Of a stretch of DNA of 35,135 nucleotides, positions 29,901 to 35,135 are shown one piece after another. Source of the stretch: a virus. The stretch's first letter is position 1. Each line of letters begins with the position of its first letter. The notes under the pieces are model-generated. The model was not told the origin of the DNA. It did no database searches and saw only the letters and a list, made by a program, of their open reading frames with translations. The translations under genes were made by a program, and so were the position numbers. The DNA lies in the IMG/VR virus record IMGVR_UViG_3300035199_000383, positions 1 through 35,135 of that record, one strand, 5' to 3'.

Positions 29901-32694
29901 TATTCAGTGCCTTCGTTATCTGACTCTTCTCCTGCGCTGTAGCAGCCCAGGCACCCTTCGCTTCTTCTACTTCCTTCCACCATTCATCGGCCTGCTCCTG
30001 AAACTTTCCAAGATGCTTGAGGATCGTCTTATTCATCCCTACATCTTGAGCGCCGAATATAGTATGCAGTTGCTGCCACTCATGCATTTTCTCAAATAGC
30101 TTTTGGGCTTTCTTTATCTTCGCTGCCGTACCCTTCGGATTGATCTCCCTCTGGCGCTTAAGGATATTAGCAAGTGTGTCTTCGAGCTTCTGGCCGTACG
30201 CCAGCATCGTTTGATACTCGGCATGATCTTTAAGCAGATCATCGGCTGTTCCATTAGGGATACCGTATGCGTCAGCTACACGAGAGACGAATTGACCTGT
30301 CTTAATAGCCATGATGTGCTTGGCAACATAGGCGGCGTAGTCGTCCATTGCCATGGATGGATCGATATACCACTGCCCGCCCCATTGGCCCTCTGCCTGG
30401 GAGGCAAATATCCGTTCCTTGCTATGGGTAGAAGGAACGAATCGCCCCGACTGTTCCATGCCGAACGCCAGTTCTGGGTCAGGCTTACCTTCTGGGAGAT
30501 AGCCATTCTTGATCTCACCTGAGCCAAGGACATTCCTCGGAAAGTAACTCCCTCCGGCAGAGACTGATCGTGCCGTGAATGCATGGGTTACACCAGCTCC
30601 AGCAGCACCAAGGGCACTCTCGAGTTCGCGGGCGATATTCGCCATTTCCTCGAATACCTCGTAGGCATTCATCCAGTCGCCTTCTATGGGCTTCCCCTGC
30701 CCATCGATGCGCTGCATGACATTCTTGATAGACCGAAGCGCAGGCTTATAGAGGCCGAGGTTTTCGATGATATCGCCTATCGTCGGATCGAGATTATCGG
30801 CAACCCAATCTACTTGTTTGGTAGCGACACCGGTCTGGGGATCTATAACCGTCATGACCCTGCCATCAGCCTTATAGCGGTCAACTGGATGGATGGGACC
30901 GGCAGAGTTGCCAGCCTCATCGAGGTAATGAGTAGGCCTTCCTGTAGGATCTACCATTACCCGCGTATGTCCACGTAAGGTGTAACCGGATTCACCTATG
31001 CCCTGCTCGAACAATATGCCTTGGTTCTTCGGGCCTACGGTGGCAGATGGAATGTCAGGCATCACTACGCTGTGATTCCCGCGTGTCTGGGCATCTTTAG
31101 CAGTATGCTCTAGAAGCCCAGTGAAGCTATTCCCGCTTGCGAGAGAAGCTGTTCCTTCATCATCGAGTGCTGCTGCTATACGTCCGGTAAAGCCACCGAC
31201 ATTCCAACGCAACATGCCTGCCTTCTCAAGCTGGGCGATGTAGTGATAGGTCTGTGTCCTGGCTTTGGTAATCATCGCCTCCTGACGATTCAGCCATTGA
31301 TCCTGCGCTTTCGTGATAACGTCCCCTATGCGCCTAGCTAGCTTGACCCACCCTTTCGTTTCTTCTGCTATTTCAGGATCGACTCTAGCTTTGTGTCCGA
31401 AGATAGCTTCCTTGCGCTTGCTCACGACCTCCGCAAGATCTCTGCCGATGTCACGAACTGCATCACGGACTGTTTCCATCAGGCCGATGGAACCTTTATA
31501 GAGCAGTCCCTGTGCGTCTGGGGTGTTATCAACAGGCCTGAAGGAATCATAGAGAGCATTCCCTGTTGGCGGAGTGGGGTCGCTACCCTTCGGGTGTGTA
31601 CCCTTGAACCTTCTTCTCCACCACGGCGTGCCGTCTGCACCAGCACTGTCTAGGGCTTCGTTACGCCATAGGTCAGCTCCGCGCTGCCCGAAATGAAGCT
31701 GAGTGCCCTCATCGAGCTTGCCCTCTCTGGAAGCTTGCTCGACGAGATCCACGGCCTTGCGATTCACATCCGAACCCAATGCGCCACGATTCAATGCGTC
31801 GCGACGGTAGTAGTTCACCGCCATTCTCAACCCACCGGTAGTTGCCTTGAGTGGAAGGAAGGTTCCTCTCAGGCCTAAGCCTGCTGCTTTAGCAGTAACC
31901 TTTATAGGTAGTGCTACACCTAACGCTAAAGTTTTGCCTAACGTGGCTCCAACCGCGCGATCAACGTATCGAGGCATATGGAATATCTGATTGACGCTAT
32001 GCCCGGCACCAAGCACTGTCTTACCAGCAGCACGGCCAGCAGCTTCTCGCGTAGCACCTTTGCCTGCTTGGCTCTGTGCGATCTTCACACTGGCTCTGGC
32101 AGCCGTAGAGAGCGCTTTTCTGCCTACCGTCGCCGCTCCTCCGGTGAGTGCTAGCTCTGTCGCTACCGTAGGAATCTCTCCCCCTAGCTCGAGCATCGCA
32201 CGGTTCGAGAATTCCAATGGGCCGAGTTTGCGACGCTTGGTGAGTTCGGGCATGGCGGCATCTTGGATAGAGGTCTTCATCATGTACTGCTCTTCCAGCG
32301 AAGGATCACGTCCTTCATAAGAGCGGAAATCCTCTTTGCTCTGCTCCAAGAGCAATCCCATCTGTGTCTCATCTGATGGATCGAGACGCTCTCCCCACCC
32401 TTCCGGTATCAGACCTTTACTGACATCGGATGTGAAGTCGAGGATATCGCTACCTATCTCTCTCCCGAGATGAGAGGCGAGTCCTCCCAACCCTCGCTCA
32501 CCGTAGACTTCACGCATCTCGCCGAAACGCTGGATATCCTCGGTCACCGCATGACGAGGGTAGTCAATAACACTAAGTGCCCCTCGTGCAACAGGCGCAA
32601 GTGGCCCTAGTTCATCGATGAATGAACCACCATCGCCTGTTTGGGCTTTGATGCGTTCTCGTCGCTTCTGTTTCTCTTCTTCGGAGATAGCCAT
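26923..32694 (-). CDS. Giant 1923-aa virion/internal protein
   Basis: By far the largest gene in the window. Residues about 170-300 contain several hydrophobic, amphipathic helices (ELALTGGAATVGRKALSTAA, LALGVALPIKVTAKAAGLGL). Residues about 865-945 form a coiled coil (FQEQADEWWKEVEEAK, ALNNHKKAVAEAKKAV). Residues about 1180-1320 resemble the LPD38-type part of 'large polyvalent' phage proteins (FAPRFLHARMKMLSLAAEGL). I see no transglycosylase or polymerase motif. Its size and position suggest an internal core/ejection protein that helps DNA cross the cell envelope, as T7 gp16 does; this is inference. ATG overlaps the preceding stop as TAATG. Confidence 0.6.
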   Translation of the reverse strand: MAISEEEKQKRRERIKAQTGDGGSFIDELGPLAPVARGALSVIDYPRHAVTEDIQRFGEMREVYGERGLGGLASHLGREIGSDILDFTSDVSKGLIPEGWGERLDPSDETQMGLLLEQSKEDFRSYEGRDPSLEEQYMMKTSIQDAAMPELTKRRKLGPLEFSNRAMLELGGEIPTVATELALTGGAATVGRKALSTAARASVKIAQSQAGKGATREAAGRAAGKTVLGAGHSVNQIFHMPRYVDRAVGATLGKTLALGVALPIKVTAKAAGLGLRGTFLPLKATTGGLRMAVNYYRRDALNRGALGSDVNRKAVDLVEQASREGKLDEGTQLHFGQRGADLWRNEALDSAGADGTPWWRRRFKGTHPKGSDPTPPTGNALYDSFRPVDNTPDAQGLLYKGSIGLMETVRDAVRDIGRDLAEVVSKRKEAIFGHKARVDPEIAEETKGWVKLARRIGDVITKAQDQWLNRQEAMITKARTQTYHYIAQLEKAGMLRWNVGGFTGRIAAALDDEGTASLASGNSFTGLLEHTAKDAQTRGNHSVVMPDIPSATVGPKNQGILFEQGIGESGYTLRGHTRVMVDPTGRPTHYLDEAGNSAGPIHPVDRYKADGRVMTVIDPQTGVATKQVDWVADNLDPTIGDIIENLGLYKPALRSIKNVMQRIDGQGKPIEGDWMNAYEVFEEMANIARELESALGAAGAGVTHAFTARSVSAGGSYFPRNVLGSGEIKNGYLPEGKPDPELAFGMEQSGRFVPSTHSKERIFASQAEGQWGGQWYIDPSMAMDDYAAYVAKHIMAIKTGQFVSRVADAYGIPNGTADDLLKDHAEYQTMLAYGQKLEDTLANILKRQREINPKGTAAKIKKAQKLFEKMHEWQQLHTIFGAQDVGMNKTILKHLGKFQEQADEWWKEVEEAKGAWAATAQEKSQITKALNNHKKAVAEAKKAVTRDFKSIAGVGDDVMEGLYFPKIFADAILKTNIARDKANDYFFLATFNAWLRMVGATGDFSAFGIQGWTGVLNDALERGGVIDQRTGAAGMKINRRGDAFTALAASWEAFRTQGDQIVGEYFWRQEQMALQMGTLTPTEAANAGLAILKNAPDLNYSGSSTLRNLPGIKNFDAAFTHYGNVFRYERFDTDMALEMLRTGKTPQQLVQDGTATEIATVANFMSGVGKRGFLGGAGQMLLFAPRFLHARMKMLSLAAEGLLPGFEKTAQRRVAAQHLSRAFGTATYMTFMINEMLGEETDINPFVRNKATGQWYYNPNFLRIHAGPIDISLLGPWDSMLRLTSLPGLIVANAGQEGFKSLWALRSAISAPGTAAAIDAIRGQDAIGQSTFRNLPEEVYKWPGFIAEEMMEHVTPFAWSEFAFSQPGQRSIVSRVFGGAKQLPSEPLKGISSIAAGVGQTVGQLFGVKSAYETINEAKNEAYNDILEKLTYEQKLQVFGVDTGAMTEEEMKQLWAQSGEAWWNRAVDIGEDLSVSIAFRGRLGDPVPKWEDLANDHKKKIREMISSGAFKDVMTPEEMADFESRINERRARSASAYDQYKLVRESLDRHQLEVMHSTEDAFINPDPADKGFITYSYIDEDGKEQTERQRVEPGDLKVFARLMRQINGLYSRRRRTLTSPEGDFHGVVEDLFGDNELPRNVSDWDVDIYDAAQHFYFSTFYEETKDKKGNTLPPIVSGTTGQIDWNLKDKKTELWYEMMEERYPSIDRERLKRYLWRVEDSMTKDSPPLTETLFEMQKYISRQPMVDGNTYYEFDNIGIDLLTKASRHPRETVETFYLRWKGASSDAKKTIADEARRHGIVNLEDIDRLRQIYMDSYFNMTDAAAQNLQGKEYQAEREGRAHIESMLAILDKRYSINKKPYSRRAQEAFAILERHRRGDKPIPNMAEFLIAVSEGTTLEPWRKTSEERTLPRTKVTAGAILAP

Positions 32695-33053
32695 TAGTAG
32701 AAGATGTGCCTTGTCCTAGGATCGGTGTAGGTCTTGGTCACGCCGCGCTCGAACTGAGGCAACTGTCCATACCGTTTCGTCCATGGGTCGGTTTCGAGGA
32801 ATTGTTCGAATGAGGCTGGCTCTCTTCCCTCACGCATTGCGGTTCCCCACGCTCCCATGTATTGGCCGAAGACATCGTTGTAGGCCTGCTGGAAGTAACG
32901 TCCGCGGCTCGGGCTAGCTGCACCGAATCGCTGACCGGCAAGTGAACTGTAGTACTGCGGAAGACCTGCGACATACCCTGGCTCCGTCATACTTAATAGC
33001 ATCGAACCCCAGTCGCTATTGGCTAGGAAATCACCGAATACATTCTCTTCCAT
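32694..33053 (-). CDS. Hypothetical virion-region protein
   Basis: A 119-aa protein, MEENVFGDFLANSDWGSMLL onward, rich in Tyr, Phe and Gln (GYVAGLPQYYSSLAGQRFGA, YFQQAYNDVFGQYMGAWG). The composition resembles the next protein upstream, so the two may be parts of one internal assembly. Its stop overlaps the giant gene's start by one base. Confidence 0.6.
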   Translation of the reverse strand: MEENVFGDFLANSDWGSMLLSMTEPGYVAGLPQYYSSLAGQRFGAASPSRGRYFQQAYNDVFGQYMGAWGTAMREGREPASFEQFLETDPWTKRYGQLPQFERGVTKTYTDPRTRHIFY

Positions 33054-33065
33054 GCCATGTTCTCC

Positions 33066-33818
33066 CTACCCGCCGAATGCCAACCGTCCCGCTGCCTGAG
33101 CCGGTTTCCCTTCGCCAGCCGCCACCGCTGGCTTGCTCGCATCAAGCCACCACTGAAGGAAACTTCCCGCTCCTGCTGTTGGATTCTGCCCTATGTATGC
33201 GGTGAAGAGTTCATCGACAAGGCTAGAGATAGCTTGGCCCGTGGCTCCAGCATACTGGCGCTCACCGCCCATCTCATCGGGGCGTTGCATCGCCATAAGC
33301 TTGATGAGGTTTTGGACGTTCGTGCCAGCCTCTGCTCCGGTGCCATAGGTCTCTCGGTATTGAGCAAGCTCCGCCGGTGTCAGATTTTGTATCGCTGCGT
33401 AAGGGAGTGTCCCCAATCCATAGGTCATTGCTCCCCCGCCAGGAGCGGCAGAGTAATCGAAGAATTGATCAGATGTCATCCCTGCCAGGCCAGCGGCGGC
33501 GGTTGCCCTATTACGGATGTCGGCTCCTGTTAATGGAGTAACTCCTATGTTCGCTCCAGTAGGGACTGCGGGATAATTAAATCCAGGGTTTATACCTCCA
33601 CCAGCGCCATAGGCACCGAGGAAGTTGGTGAATTGACCACCATATTCAGGTTGCCGCAACTGCCATCTTGCGGTTAGTGGATCTTGTTGCCCCCAGAAAG
33701 CTTGCCGTGCTGGGCCTGGGGCCATACCGCTTGCGAATTGATAGAACTGTTGCCCAGGTTGTTGCATCCCTGTGACGCTAGCACCATACGAGGCCAGGAT
33801 ATCTTGGAGCGTTGCCAT
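33066..33818 (-). CDS. Gly/Ala/Gln-rich virion-region protein
   Basis: A 250-aa protein of low complexity: Gly-, Ala- and Gln-rich (MQQPGQQFYQFASGMAPGPA, FTNFLGAYGAGGGINPGF), with a helical stretch near residues 150-215 (LTPAELAQYRETYGTG, LIKLMAMQRPDEMGG). It begins after GGAGAG with a good ATG. The composition fits an internal virion or ejection-associated protein next to the giant gene. No family is recognised. Confidence 0.6.
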   Translation of the reverse strand: MATLQDILASYGASVTGMQQPGQQFYQFASGMAPGPARQAFWGQQDPLTARWQLRQPEYGGQFTNFLGAYGAGGGINPGFNYPAVPTGANIGVTPLTGADIRNRATAAAGLAGMTSDQFFDYSAAPGGGAMTYGLGTLPYAAIQNLTPAELAQYRETYGTGAEAGTNVQNLIKLMAMQRPDEMGGERQYAGATGQAISSLVDELFTAYIGQNPTAGAGSFLQWWLDASKPAVAAGEGKPAQAAGRLAFGG

Positions 33819-33828
33819 AGTTCTCTCC

Positions 33829-35135
33829 TTATTTCACATATGCTCGGAGGTATGATTCGACTGATCTGCCAGAGCGTACCCATGAAGAAAGCCCGCTTGT
33901 CATCAATTTCTGATTCTCTATGATGTCGTATCGGCCTGCTCCTTTTGGCGAGATGTAGGTTCCAATCATCGCACCGGTACGGTTTATAGCTTTACTATCG
34001 GTTGGGTCTATAAATGCGGCACGTTGCCACGCCAGATCAGCCCCCGCTTCACTCACAATTTGTTGGTGATCATCGTACGATAGACCTTCGAGTGCTGACA
34101 TCGCATCTACCATCTCACGTACGCTCTCACGAGTCTCTTCGCTAGTCAGCACAGATATATCACCGAGGAAGTCGCCTACATACTTGCCATAGTCGGTCAT
34201 TCGGTCTTGGTCACGCTCGGCATCCATCTCCGTCTCGCCTCCCCATCCGTACTCTGGGATTAATCCGTAATCGGTAACCCCGCTTACCGATGGAGGTCGC
34301 GTGAGGTAGTAATGCACATCAGCATCAGCACTGAGGTGTGGAAGTACCTGTTGTGCATTGTGTGAAGAGGAGCCTTTTATCTGGTTGAATTGTCTTTCAA
34401 ATATGATCGAGTGCGGTGAGATATCTGCCCCCGGACTTCTAAATACATCTGTTAAGGGATCGAGCGGCGTAGGGGTAGGTGTCATTTTCTCTGGTCCGTG
34501 AGGAAGGGCTGTCACGGTCAATGGTTGCGTAGGCTTATCCGTCGTAGGGGTAAGAACAGTAGAGACAGGATCAGTAGAGACAGGATCAGTAGCATTCCAT
34601 CCGGGGAAAACAACATCGAGTGCATTGGCGACATTGCCTAATTGCTGCTCATTCATAGCGTCACTAACTGCATTCTTATCATCTTCATCGAGCGTACCCC
34701 AGTACGTCATCGCACTGGCAAGGTCTTCGGTAGGCCGATCTCCACGCGGTAGACTCTGGTCAAGACCCCCTCCTCCAAAAGGTAAGTATCCGGTCTGCAT
34801 AGTTGGCGTGTAGTCCACCGCGAGATTCGGCTGAACGCCCGGTCCGCCATCAGCAACCGTAGTATTGGTTCCTTCTGCCTGTGCAAGTATGTTGTCTATC
34901 GAGTCTACGATGAAACTCGATGTGCCCTGATCTCGCAACTGATTGACGAATATCCGCACATCCTCTGGCAATGCCCATGGATTCGGGTCTGTAAGCGAGG
35001 CAGTGAGATCCGCGAGGAATTCGGTAGGATCTTCTGCATTCTGGTAATCACTGTGAAGGTCACGCACGGCCTGGTTCGCTGCTGTCGTTTGGATGACTTG
35101 TTCCAAACCACTTTGAGTTCTTGAGAGGGATGCAC
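33829..35135 (-). CDS. Hypothetical protein, cut by the right edge
   Basis: At least 434 residues. The first in-frame start candidate is TTG at 35106, but the frame is open beyond it to the window end, so the true start may lie outside. The N-terminal third is helical (DPTEFLADLTASLTDPNPWA). The middle has a Thr/Pro-rich linker with a tandem TDPVS repeat, and the C-terminal 200 residues are mixed (DYGKYVGDFLGDISVLTSEE). No enzyme motif is visible. It leads the block of virion proteins that continues to the giant gene; portal or terminase would be expected further upstream. Confidence 0.6.
   Translation of the reverse strand, partial: ASLSRTQSGLEQVIQTTAANQAVRDLHSDYQNAEDPTEFLADLTASLTDPNPWALPEDVRIFVNQLRDQGTSSFIVDSIDNILAQAEGTNTTVADGGPGVQPNLAVDYTPTMQTGYLPFGGGGLDQSLPRGDRPTEDLASAMTYWGTLDEDDKNAVSDAMNEQQLGNVANALDVVFPGWNATDPVSTDPVSTVLTPTTDKPTQPLTVTALPHGPEKMTPTPTPLDPLTDVFRSPGADISPHSIIFERQFNQIKGSSSHNAQQVLPHLSADADVHYYLTRPPSVSGVTDYGLIPEYGWGGETEMDAERDQDRMTDYGKYVGDFLGDISVLTSEETRESVREMVDAMSALEGLSYDDHQQIVSEAGADLAWQRAAFIDPTDSKAINRTGAMIGTYISPKGAGRYDIIENQKLMTSGLSSWVRSGRSVESYLRAYVK
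34557..34592 (-). repeat. 15-bp tandem repeat
   Basis: CAGTAGAGACAGGAT occurs twice in tandem, followed by a partial third copy. It encodes two TDPVS units in the linker of the right-edge protein. It is a likely slippage site with variable length. Confidence 0.75.

Noticed and set aside
1-35135. tRNA genes
   Set aside because: I saw no cloverleaf-like sequence with a GTTCGAATC-type T-arm in the gaps. A tRNAscan run would be decisive.

Overview
This window is part of a tailed double-stranded DNA bacteriophage genome (Caudoviricetes). It carries a small terminase subunit, an HK97-type major capsid protein, a scaffold-like protein, a 1923-residue virion protein, adaptor and tail proteins, a repeat-built tail fibre and a compact replication/recombination set. 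The order of the head genes and the absence of a tape-measure or sheath gene suggest a podovirus-like particle, but this is inference. Good Shine-Dalgarno motifs and many ATGA/GTGA/TGATG overlaps point to a bacterial host. No host marker, tRNA, integrase or lysogeny module is visible, so I name no host. The large terminase subunit and portal are not in the window. If the genome is circular or circularly permuted, they would lie in the missing piece between position 1 and position 35135.

Layout. At 1-683, on the minus strand, are a small ORF cut by the left edge and the small terminase subunit. At 684-1445 is a non-coding divergent control region with two palindromes and candidate promoters facing both ways. 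At 1446-12511, on the plus strand, is a probable early operon. It holds a Gp88-like protein, two Cys-rich hypotheticals, a MoxR-type AAA+ ATPase with a VWA partner, a DUF932 protein, an excisionase-type HTH protein, a possible OB-fold protein, a RecB/Cas4-like nuclease, a RepA-like hexameric helicase, a PAPS-reductase-like PP-loop protein and a sigma-70 region 4 protein. At 12512-12645 is a convergent junction with a hairpin and a long palindrome. At 12646-35135, on the minus strand and read right to left, are virion core proteins, the 1923-aa protein, scaffold, capsid, small head proteins, adaptor and tail proteins, fibre, a cluster of tiny membrane proteins around a phage-borne TatC homologue, and finally a zinc-domain protein and a RusA resolvase.

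How it may work together. The early operon would supply DNA processing (helicase, nuclease, possible single-strand binder) and a MoxR-VWA remodelling pair. It ends in a small sigma-region-4 protein that is a good candidate for switching host RNA polymerase to the late strand. Two palindromes with the same arms (TATTACTTACCC / GGGTAAGTAAT) sit at the two ends of the early block, where early and late transcription diverge and converge. The late operon ends in a membrane cassette whose centrepiece is a TatC homologue. It keeps the TatC membrane core but, in my hand alignment, has lost the residues that bind the twin-arginine signal, and it has gained a long Arg/Trp-rich tail. Just upstream, two overlapping frames joined by a T-TTT-TTC heptamer look like one membrane protein made by -1 frameshifting, or a sequencing indel. 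This tatC/micro-membrane-protein cassette is the best candidate here for an undescribed system.
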